From Elymus sibiricus (lineage: Eukaryota > Streptophyta > Magnoliopsida > Poales > Poaceae), in NCBI GenBank assembly GCA_039707655.1, contig CM077674.1, forward strand, positions 237,933,904 to 237,997,903: a DNA stretch of 64,000 bases, in the 5' to 3' direction. The position numbers were made by a program, and so were the translations under genes. The notes beneath the pieces were generated by a model. That model saw only the letters and a program-made list of their open reading frames with translations. It did not search any database and had not been told where the DNA came from. Shown one piece after another: positions 21,067-33,215 of this stretch; the stretch's first letter is position 1; the number at the start of each line of letters is the position of its first letter.

Positions 21067-23747
21067 TCGATGTACGGCTGCACTTCTGTTAGGTTGTTAA
21101 AGATATACAACGAAATGGTCCGCCTTTCTTCGACATCCAACGATAAGGAATTAGAAGCACCGGCTGGTGCGAGCTTCCCTTTGAATAGGCTGAGGTTGGA
21201 TCCACCCTTTTAGGGTCGCTAGCATTGTACTGAGGCTTCGGATTATGCAAATGATGATTTTTTGCTTCGTAGTGTGCTGTCACGTAGTTTGCCGCCTCCT
21301 CAGTAATGAATGCCTCGGCCATTGGTGCTTCCATTCTACGTTTATTTTTACATTTTGCTCGAAGCATCTTCTGAATCCTCTCAGTTGCGTAGCACCAATG
21401 ATTCTGCACACCCCCCAATCTTGCCTTGGTCGGGAGATGTAAAATCAAATGCTGCATTGGACTAAAGAAGCCCGGTGGAAAGATCTTCTCTAACTTGCAG
21501 ATCAACTTCGGCGCCAACTCTTCCATTTCATCTAGCAAGCCAGGCGATAGTTCTTTCACACAAAGAACATGGAAGAAATAGCTCAGCTCTGCCAGTACTA
21601 GCCATTCATCCTCAGGGATAAAGCCACGCAACAACACCGTCATTACCCACTCTAGCCATATGTGCCAATCATGACTCTTGAGACCAAATATTTTCAAATT
21701 TTCAAGACTCGCTCCCCTCTTTAGATTCGCTGCATACCCATCGGGGAACATCAACTCCTTTTTAACCCACAGGATAATTTCCCTCATATCTGGCCTTCTA
21801 AGATTGAACCATGCCTTTGGCTTCGTCCAGTTATGCTTTCCATTCGGTTGTCACATGTTTTGTAGCGGTCTATCACATAGAGCCTCCTGATCAACTCTAG
21901 CCTTAGGATTATCCTTTAACTTCCCCTCTATGCCGAACAATGTACCAAAGAGGGCCTCGGTGACATTCTTTTCAGTGTGCATCACGTCGATGTTGTGTGG
22001 GCAAAGGAGGTTTTTAAAGTAAGGCAGATCCCACAAGCATGTCTTGTGAGTCCAGGCGTGTTTCGAATTATACCCCTTGAAATACCCTGGATGCTCTGGA
22101 TCCGGCTCGAGAGCGTTTAACTGATCCAGGGTCTGTTGGCCTGTCAATGCAGGTGGTGCAGAGTTTTTGACAACTCTACCTTTGATGAAGTTCTTCTTGT
22201 CTTTTCTGAACTTATGGCGAGGATCCAGGAACTATCTATGCAAGTCGAAGCAAGAATACTTGTGACCCACATCCAGCCAACAAAACTCAAGAGCTGCCTT
22301 ACATGTAGGGCACGGGAACCTTCCATGCACACACCAGCCAATGAATAGCGCATACGCCGACAAGTTATGCATAGAGTACATGTACCACACATGCATTAGG
22401 AAGTTTTTTTTGTAGCGGCGTCGTATATATTGATCCCATTATCCCAAGCTTCTTGCAATTCATCCTTAAGCGGATGCATGTACACATTCATACTCTTCCC
22501 CGGATAGTTCGGTCCTGGAATTACCAACGTCAGGAAAATGTTCTTTCTTTGCATAATCTGTCCGGGGGGAGATTGAGTGGAAAGACAAATACAGGCCAAC
22601 AACTGTATTGGGCTGCCATCATACCAAACACATTGAACCCATCCGTGCTGATGGCGACTCGAGGATGGCTTGGATCTGCCGCTTTATCATGATGTATTGC
22701 ATCAAAGTGCTTCCACGCAAAAGCGTCCGATGTGTGTACCAACATCTGATTCCCATCTGCATCTAGTTCAGTTCTTTTGCCCAATTTGTGCCACGTCATC
22801 TGTCTGGCTGTCTCTTCGACCATGAAAAGACGTTGAAGTCTTGGTATGATTGGCATATATCGAAGAACATTAACGGGGATTTTTGTCTAACTCTTCGCAC
22901 CCATATCGTTGTCTACCGCAACATACCTGGAAGACATGCAAATGGGACAATAGTTCAAGTCCGCATACTCGAGCCTAAATAAGGCACATCCATTCTCACA
23001 GGCATCTATCTTCTCATAGGGCATCTTAAGTATACGGAGGATTTTGTCTGACTGGTACAGGTTTGCAGGCATTACATGGCCTTTGGGTAGAAAGCGTCCA
23101 AACAGTGTCATCATCGCGTCGTAGCATTCTCTTGCCAAGTTGAATTGAGCCTTCAGAGCCATTACTTGTGCGATGGTATCCAGCTGACAAAGCTCAGTGT
23201 ACTCGTGGAGAGGACGTTTTGAAGACTCCAACATATCATTGAAGGCCTTTGCAAATTCCTCCATCTCAACGTCCGAATCCCAAGCATCATCAAAGTCTTC
23301 CACCATGTCTTCGATCCCGGTACCATGCTCGTCGGTGCGACGATGGCCCACCTCAGCTCTGGCACATTGGGCAGACTCACCATGAAATGTCCAGACCATA
23401 TAAGCAGGCGTAAAACCCCACTTCTATAGGTGTTTACTCATTTCAAGCTCTGTCCTCTTATAATAGTTGTCGCACCGAACATAGGGGCACCAGGTTTTTC
23501 TCTGGCCATTTGCAAATGCGGCTCTCACAAACCCCTTGGTTATTGTTAAGCATTCATCGGTCATGTCTTTCTAACTAGTGTGACCGGTGTACATCCATGC
23601 ATGATCACTCATCTTGCCTAGCTACTGGACACAAAAGAAATATATACATAATTCAGCAAACCATATTCATCAGTTAATCAAGTTTGTCAGTTTTATTACG
23701 CCGATGCAACCTAGACACTAATAGGTAAAGATAGGTCCTAATCCCAC

Positions 23748-23962
23748 CCGAGTATGTGTAGATTGGGTTTGTTTTCCCATGTTCTACTCCGGATCTGACG
23801 CAAAATTTCGGCAGCACCTCCCCGCTGTTCTCCTGATACACGTCTCGGCAATAAGCAGAGAGGATGTGTACCCAGAGAACAACAGGGAGGCACTGACGAA
23901 ATTCTGCATCGGATCTGGAGCAGAGCATATGGGAAAATGAACCCAATCTACACATACTCGGG
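23748..23962. repeat. imperfect inverted repeat (about 95-bp arms) upstream of TNP2
   Basis: The left arm (about 23748-23843) and right arm (about 23867-23962) are near reverse complements. The outer ends CCGAGTATGTGTAGATTGGG and CCCAATCTACACATACTCGG pair base for base. Inner pairing continues with mismatches to a short centre near 23855. It lies about 140 bp upstream of the TNP2 start, so probably in the leader or promoter. Confidence 0.85.
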
Positions 23963-24184
23963 CTGTCCATGGATAACGTTGGACAATTCGAAAGAATCAC
24001 GGTTATAAATATGCAAATGCATGCATATTTATAGATGTAACCCTTTCGAATGGGAGACGCATAGTGGTCACGCATACTGATGATTCAATCTACCTACAGC
24101 TAGCATGTTTCATCGGCACAAAGACCGGAACAGAGCAAATGAAGGGGAGAGGAGGAGACATCATTTATGCTCACCCACGAATGT

Positions 24185-24244
24185 CGGGGAGCTCATCAAA
24201 CGCACGGGGAGCTCATCAAACGCATGGGGAGGTCGTCGAACAGC
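24185..24244. repeat. 20-bp tandem repeat, 3 units
   Basis: Three 20-bp units with CGGGGAGCTCATCAAACGCA; the third is diverged. They are in the CACTA-1 region upstream of the transposase. Confidence 0.85.
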
Positions 24245-24341
24245 AGACCCTCACAGCGACGAAACAACTGCACATTGAAATCCACTCGATCAACAAAAAT
24301 ATGATGTTTTTCATAACAAAATCAGAAAATATATGACCTAA

Positions 24342-25148
24342 TGATAACCCACAAGTATAGGGGATCACAACAGTTTTAGAGGGTAGAGTATTCAACCCAA
24401 ATTTGTTGATTCGACACAAGGGGAGCCAAAGAATATTTGCAAGTCTTAGCAACTGAGTTGTCAATTCAGCCACACCTGGAGAATTATTATCTTGCAGCAG
24501 AGTGATTAGTAGCACAGTAATATGATGGTTTCAATAGCAGTAGTGATTGTAACAGTAGCAGTGATGGTGACAGCAGCAGTAGTAACAATTGTGACAGCAG
24601 TAGCAGTAATAGTAACTTAGCAAGAATCAATACGCGAAAGATTGTAGGCACTGGATCGATGGTGTTGGTGATGATGAAAGACGAAGATCTCCCTCTCCGA
24701 AGCCCCAAACGGACTCCAGATCAGGCCTCCCAAGGAAGAACAGGAGGTGGAGGCGGCTCCGTCTCGTGAAACACGATAATTCTTTCTCCTTGATTTTTTT
24801 CTCCGTGAAAGAGATTAAGTAGCGTTGGAATCAGGGTTAACGTAGACTCCAGGTGGGGACCACCCCCTAGGCCGCACCAGGAGGGGGTGGCGCGGCCTGG
24901 TGGGTGGTGGCCCACCAGGAGCCCCCCTCAGGTACGTCTTGGCTCCAGTATTTTTTATTTATTCAATAAAAAATCCTCCAGAAGTTTCATGGCATTCGGA
25001 GAACTTTTATTTCTGCACAAAAACAACACCATGGTAGTTATGCTGAAAACAGCGTCAGTCCGGGGTTAGTTTCATTCAAATCATGCATATTAGAGGGCAA
25101 AACAAGGGCAAAAGGGGTTGGAAAAGTAGATACGTTGGAGACGTATCA
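24342..25148 (-). repeat. Gypsy-C 3' LTR
   Basis: Matches 31913-32717 closely, starting TGATAACCC and ending GTATCA. The inner flank is the PPT (minus strand AGCTTGGGGGAGC, 25149-25161). It contains a CAG/TAG-rich stretch (about 24530-24620) and a GC-rich foldback (24853-24925). Confidence 0.93.
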
Positions 25149-27271
25149 GCTCCCCCAAGCTTAAACATTTGCTTGTCCTCAAGCAATTCAGTTAACAAAC
25201 TGAAAGTGAGAAAGAAAAACTTTTACAAGCTCTTTTGTTCTTGTTTTTCATAAATATGCTTAAATAGCAGCCCCGGTTTTAGCAATGATCACAACTAACC
25301 ACACTCATGATGACACTTACAAACTTTATTCACTCATATCAATGGCATACCAACTAGAGAGCAATAATAAGGTATCTCAAATGTAAACAATTTGTCAAAA
25401 CAACCATGATATAATATGACAGCATTGGTATCTCGCAAGCCCTTTCTGAGACCGCAAAACATAAATGCAGAGCACCTCCAAAGTTCAAGCAGCGACTAAA
25501 CATTGTAATTCATGGTAGAAGAGATCTAGTCATGCTAACCTACAACATCAATTATCATAATGCATAGGAATGACAATATTGCTCTCAGGTCTGGTGCTTG
25601 TAAGAGAAGGTGATGACTCAACATAAAAGTAAATAGATAGTCCCTTCGTAGAGGGAAGCAGGGATTTGCAGAGGTGCCAGAGCTCAGGTTTTTAAAACAG
25701 AGATAAATGAAATTTTGAGAAATGCACCTTTCTTGTTTACTTTGTGACCATCAGCTATCGCTATCTTCCATGCTAAACACACTAGTAGAGGTTCCCAAGC
25801 GATAAAAGTAAAGGTTTACTACCCCTTCCACCAACAATCACACTCCACGGCGAGCCGAATCCACCGGTACTGTCCAAACAGACATCAATCCTGGGGGAGT
25901 TTTGTTTATTTATTTGTGATTTTTGATTTTTCGGGACTGGGAATTGCTTTTACCGCTCTTTTCTTGTGCAATGACAAGTGAATAAACACTCGTACTGAGA
26001 ATAACCTGCTTAGTATGGAAGATACCAACTACCTCCTATCACTCCATAAGCAATCGAGCACACAAAAACAGGAGTTTACTTGAGAAATTTTTAGAGGTGG
26101 CACATGCAAATTTACTTGGAACGGCAGGGAAATACCGCATATAGGTAGGTATGGTGGACTCATATGGAACAACTAGGGTTTTAGGATTTTGGATGCACAA
26201 GCAGTATTCCCGCTTAGTACAGGTGAAGGCTAGAAAGTAGGTTGAGAAGCGACCAGCTAGAGAGCAGATACGGTCATTGACATGCATCATAACAATCATC
26301 ATTGCACACTAGCATGAGTAGGATATAGACACCATCAACATAAATATCATCGAGGCTATGTTGGTTTTGAATCAACTACATGCGTGAACATTTGCCAAGT
26401 CAAGCCACTTGAAACATTCGGAGGAAGATACCATGTCATCATACTAAATCACAATCATTCTAATGCATGTTGACACTCAAGATAAATCATTATCCACTCC
26501 TAGCTATTAAGCATGGCATGAGCAACTATAATCTCTAATTGTCATCATAAACATGTTCGATCATAATCATGCTAAGTCATGGCTACTAAGATAAACATAT
26601 TTACAAGAACAAAAACAAGTTGAGTTCATACAAGCTTTCCTTTGACTTAGTCACTTCATCAAATCATCGTCATTATTGCCTTTCACTTGCACGACCAAAT
26701 GATATAAAGATAATAAGTGCAAGTGTACCATGGACTAAGCTAGAATCTGCAAAACACTTTATTTGACCAAGAGAAGACATAATAACTAGGCTCATTAGAT
26801 AATCAACAATGCATATGAGAACCACTCATCATTTCATCGCGGCCTTCTCATTACTAAGACTCAACAAAAAGAAAAAGAAACACACTGGAAATATTTTTGG
26901 AGTTTTTGGTTTTTCGGAATGAAAAGCAAATTAAAGAGAAAAAGGAAAAACAAAAACGAGAAAAACTATTTACACGGGAAAACTCCCAACAAGCAAAAGA
27001 AGAACAAGGAAATCTTTTTGGGTTTTCTCTTATAAAGCAACAAACTAAGCACAGGAAGAAAAACTAAAAAGAAGCAAGGAAATACTTTTGGGTTTTCTGA
27101 AAGTTTTCCAAACACACAAAAAGAGAGCAAGAAAATAAATCTAGCAAGGATAATACAATGGAAATGTATGAACTCCGACAACTGAAATAAAATGTGTGAA
27201 CATGAATGTAATGTCGGTGAGAGATACGTACTCCCCCAAGCTTAGGCTTTTGCCTAGCTTGGTATTCACCA
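25149..27271 (-). other. Gypsy-C 3' untranslated interior
   Basis: 2.1 kb without a recognised gene. It begins with the PPT and CTTGTCCTCAAGCAA wording shared with Gypsy-B. The rest is A-rich, with several 'GGGTTTTC'/'AGGAAA' echoes between 26960 and 27120. Its length and position parallel the 3' untranslated region of Gypsy-B. Confidence 0.65.
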
Positions 27272-28334
27272 TCAGTGATCTGCATAGAAGTTAGAATGGA
27301 AACTCACGGAGGCCCTTGGTGCAGCTGCCCTCTCACAAGCAGCCTCAGCCTCTGCTTTGTGCGCGAGGGCCTCGCTCTTAAGGACGAAATATTTTCTCTT
27401 GCTGTTAAAATCAAAAAGAGCAGGCGCAGGCAAATATGTGTCCATAATATCCTCATTATCAAATCGAAGGTTGTAAGTAAAGTTAGAGGGAATGCCCTTA
27501 AGGAATTTGTGGTGAAACATGGCATCAAAATCTAAGGACTGAGTGGGTATAATGGGGTCGTCCTGCCAAGCTGATACACCTAATGCCCTTGCTACACATG
27601 TGGCATAAATCCCACCATAAGAGTTTCCACTGCCAGCGTTAAGCTGCAATCTACGTGCAACTATCGCCCCAAGATTATAGCATTTCTCGCCAGTAAGAGC
27701 GGTGTGTATGAGGCTCAAATCGTGAGAACAAAGCGTACTACAATCCTGTTTGCCTACTACACATTTCCCATTAAAGAGCATGAAGTACTGAATGACAGGG
27801 AAATGAATGCTCTTTATTCTACCTTGTGTCACCCCTCTACCTTCACCATAACAGACACTAGTCAGAAACCCCTCATATTCAGCTATGGTTGGCTCATCCA
27901 ACGAACCTCCTAGTGGAAGTCTACATGCATGACTAATCCACTAAGGACATGGTAATTGGATACTCATAGAGGTTAAAAGAAACTCTACACTCACGAGGAA
28001 AATATTTAAAGTGTTTAGTAAACGTCTTCATGAGATTGAGATATTGTGTACACTTATCTTCGATGTAGGGACCAAGCTCGGCATTGCGGGTATATTGCTC
28101 AAAATCTTCTTTGATACCTGCCAACATCATGAAATCATTGCAAGGCCATAAGCATGATTTGGCTTTGGCATCTCTCATCCACTCATCGCCTGGTTCCACA
28201 TAGGGTCGACGAACTGAGTCACCGCTAGAGGATGCTCCCAAGGACCTCCTCCTCGAAGAACTCCTCCTGAAAATATTCATCTTACTTGTGTAAAATTTCC
28301 TGAAATTTTCTGAGGCACAAAATTTTGTCAACAA
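27272..28334 (-). pseudogene. Athila ORF1-like protein, one frameshift
   Basis: Two frames, 28334-27933 and 27901-27272, are separated by about 31 bp in which frame is lost (27902-27932). Together they give about 340 residues. The first part is basic at its N-terminus (NIFRRSSSRRRSLG). The second contains LDEPTIAEYEGFL-type wording, RIKSIHFPVIQYFMLFNG, CYNLGAIVARRL, GGIYATCVARALGV and a C-terminal LPAPALFDFNSKRKY. This is the pattern of the plant 'ATHILA ORF-1' / putative plant transposon protein family, whose biochemical role is unknown to me. It ends in an alanine/glutamate-rich helix. It takes the place normally held by pol, and an LTR-like segment lies upstream (28650-28930). Confidence 0.75.
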
Positions 28335-28649
28335 AACTTAACAAGATTGACACCAACTACTCTTAGGGAAGCATAGAAGCTATAGCAAGCATTCAAACCA
28401 CTTAGAAATCTAAGAATTCAACATGCAAGCACATCTACAATAGCACCAAAAATAGCTAAGGACTCAAAATATAAACCACTAGAAGAAAAACTAATTGGAC
28501 CAATGGAGGAGTCACATACCAAGTAGCAATCCTCCAAAACAATTTCAGAAACGGATCTCCGAGCAAAGAGATCGAAAATCTCAGGTTCAAGAGCAAGAAC
28601 ACGGGAAAGAACGATATGGTGATTTGTTTTGGGGAAGAAGGGAAACAGT

Positions 28650-28930
28650 GGCTGAAAGGAATAAGTGAGGGGGCCCTGGTGGGGGCCACCACCCCCTGGC
28701 CATGCCAGGTAGGTGTGGCGCGGCCTGGTGGGTTGTGCCCACCAGGTGCACCTCCCTAAGGTGTTTTTTGCACCAGTAATTCTCAAAAATTTAGAAAAAA
28801 ATCATATCAGATTTTTAGGGCAATCTGAGAACTTTGATTTTTCAGCCACTTTTTTATTGCACGGCAAAAACAGGAAACAGACTAAACATGGCATTTTATT
28901 CTATTTAACTAAGGAAAAATAGAAAACTAA
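28650..28930 (-). promoter_or_regulatory. LTR-like internal segment before the ORF1-like gene of Gypsy-C
   Basis: On the minus strand an AT-rich stretch is followed by a GC-rich foldback (28671-28750) with GGCGCGGCCTGGTGGG wording. The Gypsy-C LTRs have the same order (24853-25020, 32421-32600). The flanking phrases, 'CCAGTA' after the foldback and then 'GAGAACTTT' and 'TTGCAC', also occur in the same order in both places. I infer an old copy of LTR sequence, perhaps an internal promoter. Confidence 0.5.
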
Positions 28931-29064
28931 AGATTAAAACAGAAAGTAGTGTTTATTCAATTCATCAACGTCATACCTCTCAAAGGTGATCCATTAATAA
29001 GGTTGATCAAGTCTTATTAATAACCACTTCCGATTGGCATGAAACCGAAGAATTTTATAAAACA

Positions 29065-31843
29065 CTAAGTTACCTCAATGGGGATATGAAACTCCCCAAC
29101 AATAAGCACTTCATATTTCTTTTTGACAGTAGGTAGAGGTAACTGAAAGCTTCCAATAGTGAGTGTCAGAGAATTTTCAATAACATTAATAGCATTCACT
29201 TGGAATTGTTTCTTCGGAAAGTGCACCGTATGCTCATTGCCATTAACATGAAAAGTAACTTTGCTTTTGTTGCAATCAATAACAGCCCCTGCAGTGTTAA
29301 GAAAAGGTCTACCAAGAATAATAGACATATTATCGTCCTCGGGCATCTCAAGTATAACAAAGTCAGTCAAGATCGTAACGTTAGCAACAACAACGGGCAC
29401 GTCCTCACAGATACCAATAGGTAAGGCAGTTGACTTGTCAGCCATTTGCAAAGATATCTCAGTGGGTGTAAGCTTGTCTAAGTCAAGCCTCTTATACAAG
29501 GAGAAAGGCATAACACTAACATCGGCTCCTAAGTCACATAAAGCGGTTTTGATATAATTTTTGTTTATGGAGCAAGGTATAGTGGGTATTCTTGGGTCTC
29601 CTAGTTTCTTGGGTACTCCATCCTTGAAGGAGTAGTTAGCTAGCATAGTGGAGATCTCAACCTCCGGGATTTTCCTCTTGTTTGTAATAATATCCTTCAT
29701 ATACTTGGCATAGGGAGGCATCTTTAAGATATCGGTCAAGCGAGTGCGTAAAAAGACTGGCCTAATCATTTCAGCAAAATGCTCAAAATCCTCATCATCT
29801 TTCTTCTTAGTTGGCTTAGGTGGAAAGGGCATAGGTTTTTGTACCCATGGTTCTCTCTCCCTACCATGCTTCCTAGCCACAAAGTCTCTATTTTCATATC
29901 TTGTTTTTGGGTTGTGGGTTATCAAGATCCTCAGCTGGTTCTATCTCAACCTCATTATCAGGTGGTTTATCTATGTCTGGTTGAGTGTCTACATGAACTT
30001 CATCATCATCTTTTTCACTATCACTAGATGAGTGTTCATTGCCAGACTGAGTTTCAGCATCAGAGATGGAAACATCATTGCTGTTTCCAGGAGGTTTTTC
30101 TACTTCAGGCTCACTAGAGGTATGCCTAGTCCTATTGTTTTTCTTCTTCTTCTTCTTTCTAGAGGGACTAGGTGTATCTATGTTTTTTCTTTGTGAATCA
30201 TGTTCTAGTCTTCTAGGATGTGCCTCAGGATAGAGTGGTTCCTGAGTCATTTTACCTCCTCTAGTAGCTACCATAACAGCAAAATCATTGGTGTTTCTAT
30301 GCATCTCCTCTAATAGTTCTTTCTGAGACTGAGCAACTTGTTCTAATTGGGTTTGAACCATAGAGGCATGTTTTTCTACACCTCTAACATCATTGGTGGT
30401 TCTAAATAACAAGTCACCTAAGCGAGCAATCATATCAGAATGCTATTTCAGCTGTTTCATAACATGAGCATTGAAATGATCTTGCTTCATAATATAGTTG
30501 TCAAACTCATATAAGCACTGACTAGGATGTTTATTGTAAGGATTATCACCGTCATCGAATTGCAATAAAGAATTTACCTCTACCACCGGTGGTGGCGGTG
30601 GTGTGTTGAGACCATGTATTTCTTCGATAGGTGGTAAATTTTTAACATCCTCAGCTTTAATACCTTTTTCCTTCATACTTTTCTTTGCTTCTTGCATATC
30701 CTCAGGACTAAGATGTAAGATACCCCTCTTCTTTGGAGTAAGTTCAGGCGGTGATTCAGGGAGAGTCCAATTATCATAATTTTTCAGAATGTTATTCAAT
30801 AATTCCTCAGCTTGTTCAATAGTTCGTTCCCTGAAAACACAACCAGCACAGCTATCTAGGTAGTCCCTAGTAGCATCAGTTAGTCCATTATAAAAGATAT
30901 CAAGTATTTCATTTTTCTCAAGTGGACGATCAGGCAAAGCATTAAGCAACTGGAGAAGCCTCCCCCAAGCTTGTGGGAGACTCTCTTCTTCAGATTGCGC
31001 AAAGTTAAATATTTCCTGCAAGGCAGCTTGCTTCTTATGGGCAGGAAAATATTTTTCAGAGAAGTAATAAATCATATCCTGGGGACTACGCACACAACCA
31101 GGAGTAAGAGTATTGTACCAATCCTTGGCATCACCCTTTAAAGAGAAAGGAAATAACTTAAGGATATAGTAATAGTGAATCTTTTCCTCATGAGCAAACA
31201 GGGTGGCTATGTCATTCAGCTTGGTAAGGTGTCCCACTACAGTCTCAGTTTCATAACCGTGGAAAGGATCAGACTCAACCAAAGTAATTAACTCTAGGTC
31301 GACAGAGAAGTCATAATCCTCATCGTCTACAAAGATAGGTGAAGTAGCAAACGCAGGATCGTGTTTCATCCTAGCGTTCAAAGTTTTCTCTCTCTCCTTC
31401 ATCTTAGCTAATAGAATCTTAAGCTCATCTCTATCTTTGCAAGCAAGAATTTCTAGAGCTACTTCCTTCTCAAAAACATAACCCTCAGGTATCTTAGACC
31501 TATCAAATCTAGAGGGAGAATCATAAGCATCTATTTCAATATCCTCATCAGTATCAGAAGTTTCAAACTCTCTAGCCCTAGCAAGTTATGAATCAAGCAA
31601 TTCACCTAAAGGCACATGTTCAAGTACAGGACTAGCATCAGTATGAGCATCAATCAAAGTAGAAGTAGCATCATCAATATCATGGGACATAGCATCAGAA
31701 GCAATAATAGGTGGTGGTGTTGCAAGCTTACTCAAAATAGAAGGTGAATCAAGTGCAGAGCTAGATGTCAGTTCCTTACCTCCCCTCATCTTAGAGGGAA
31801 CGATCTTGGTACGATTGTCTTTTAGATTCTTCATAATGATCAA
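29065..31843 (-). pseudogene. gag: Gypsy-C gag-protease, lightly damaged
   Basis: One frame runs 31843-29894, interrupted only by TAA 31586-31588 and TAG 30443-30445. A one-base shift in an A run near 29905 then moves to the frame 29925-29065. The capsid domain lies near LFPFSLKGDAKDWYNTL and YFSEKYFPAHKK, followed by SLPQAWGRLLQLL. A proline-rich and then K/D/S-rich acidic linker covers about 30400-29930. The protease has CDLGADVSVMPFSLY (active site with Asp and Gly as expected) and GRPFLNTAGAVIDC. The frame ends after protease, with no RT. Few lesions suggest a younger element than Gypsy-B or Angela, but that is inference. Confidence 0.9.
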
Positions 31844-31884
31844 TTGATAATAATTCCATGTAACTCAGCAAATATAGCTATGCT

Positions 31885-31901
31885 CCCCGGCAACGGCACC
31901 A
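31885..31901 (-). promoter_or_regulatory. Gypsy-C primer binding site
   Basis: The minus strand reads TGGTGCCGTTGCCGGGG, 11 nt inside the 5' LTR. It differs from the Gypsy-B site by one base. Confidence 0.85.
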
Positions 31902-31912
31902 GAAAAAGGTCT

Positions 31913-32717
31913 TGATAACCCACAAGTATAGGGGATCGCAACAATTTTTGAGGGTAGAGTATTCAACCCAAATTTGTTGATTCGACACAAGGGGAGCCAA
32001 AGAATATTTGCAAGTCTTAGCAACTGAGTTGTCAATTCAGCCACACCTGGAGAATTATTATCTTGCAGCAGAGTGATTAGTAGCACAGTAATATGATGGT
32101 TTCAATAGCAGTAGTGATTGTAACAGTAACAGTGATGGTGACAGCACCAGTAGTAACAATTGTGACAGCAATAGCAGTAATAGTAACTTAGCAAGAATCA
32201 ATACGCGAAAGATCATAGGCACTGGATCGATGGTGTTGGTGATGACGAAAGACGAAGATCCCCCTCTCCGGAGCCCCAAACGGACTCCAGATCAGGCCTC
32301 CCAAGGAAGAACAGGAGGTGGCGGCGGCTCCGTCTCGTGAAACGCGATAATTCTTTCTCCCTGATTTTTTCTCCGCGAAAGAGATTAAGTAGCGTTGGAA
32401 TCAGGGTTAACGGAGACTCCAGGTGGGGACCACCCCCCAGGCCGCGCCAGGAGGGGGTGGCGCGGCCTGGTGGGTGGTGGCCCACCAGGAGCCCCCTTAG
32501 GTACGTCTTGGCTCCAGTATTTTTTATTTATTCAATAAAAAATCATCCAAAAGTTTCGTGGCATTCGGAGAACTTTTATTTCTGCACAAAAACAACACCA
32601 TGGTAGTTCTGCTGAAAACAGCGTCAGTCCGGGGTTAGTTTCATTCAAATCATGCAAATTAGAGGGCAAAACAAGGGCAAAAGGGCTTGGAAAAGTAGAT
32701 ACATTGGAGCCGTATCA
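31913..32717 (-). repeat. Gypsy-C 5' LTR
   Basis: Partner of 24342-25148, bordered by TSD CCTAA at 32718-32722. It contains the GC-rich foldback (32421-32490) and the GTAACAGTAACAGTGATGG-type microsatellite part (about 32110-32180). Confidence 0.93.
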
Positions 32718-32865
32718 CCTAACTCATAATTCACAAATATATGACCCCGTCGGCCTCTAAAGGCCGAAGAGCACCTTTTCGGTCAATAGGAGGCCGAAGA
32801 GGTGTCGGGGGTCGGAGGCCGGGGGTGTCGTGTCTGGGTGTCATGGTGTCGTGGTGTCGGGTGTC

Positions 32866-33215
32866 GTTTTCTTCTTCCTCCTCTTCTTCTTTTTTTCCTC
32901 TTTTTCCTTTTCTTCTTCTTCCTCTTCTTCCTTTTCTTCCTTTTCTTCTTCTTCTTGTTCTTCTTCTTCTTCTTCTTCTTATCCTCTTTCTTCTTGTTCT
33001 TCTTCTTCTTCTTTTTTCTTCTCCTCCTCCTCTTCTTCTTGTTCTTCCTTTCCTTTGTCCTCTTCTTCTTCTCCTCGTCTCCTCTTTTCTTCTTCTTCTT
33101 CTTCTTCTTTCTTCTCCTCCTCCTTCTCTTCTTCTTCTTCTTCTTCTTATTTTTTTCTTCTTTTCCTTTTTTCTTTTTCCTTTTTTCCCTCTTCTTTTCT
33201 TCTTTTTTTTCTTCT
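32866..33215. repeat. 350-bp polypyrimidine tract, (CTT/TTC)-rich
   Basis: Almost uninterrupted C and T on the plus strand, with TTC/CTT triplets, occasional CTCC, and a G about every 30-60 bases. Three parallel 140-158-codon frames of Ser/Phe/Leu only are by-products. The tract lies in CACTA-1, between Gypsy-C and the subterminal repeats. Confidence 0.95.

Larger units (their letters stand above)
20755..23612 (-). pseudogene. CACTA TNP2-type transposase, broken and truncated by Angela
   Basis: The start ATG is at 23612. The N-terminal Transpos_assoc-like zinc region (MSDHAWMYTG... WCPYVRCDNYY) carries stops at 23571-23573 and 23424-23426. The frame 23399-22887 holds CYDAMMTLFGRFLPKGHVMP and CALFRLEYADLNYCPICMSS. 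After TAG 22887-22889 the frame resumes with ISTDGFNVFGM (first catalytic region), then IPGPNYPGKSMNVYM after a shift near 22550, then DVMHTEKNV (22147-21851). The frame 21787-21089 holds KSHDWHIWLEWVM, LPTKARLGGV and HWCYATERIQKML. Two plausible introns follow (21066-20994 and 20872-20796, GT..AG). The remainder lies left of Angela. Confidence 0.9.
24342..32717 (-). mobile_element. Gypsy-C: complete non-autonomous Athila-like LTR retrotransposon
   Basis: LTRs at 24342-25148 (807 bp) and 31913-32717 (805 bp) are flanked by a perfect CCTAA target-site duplication (24337-24341, 32718-32722). In element orientation it starts TGATACG, and the PBS lies at 31885-31901. Coding on the minus strand is gag, protease, and a separate Athila ORF1-like gene. 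I find no RT, RNase H or integrase motif in the 3.8 kb between protease and the 3' LTR. It resembles the pol-less Triticeae Gypsy elements I know as Sumaya/Sumana, but I cannot confirm a name. Confidence 0.92.

Noticed and set aside
29894..29925. Programmed frameshift between gag and protease of Gypsy-C
   Set aside because: The overlap does not present a standard slippery heptamer in the gag frame, and the protease frame is +1; a simple indel in an A run explains it.
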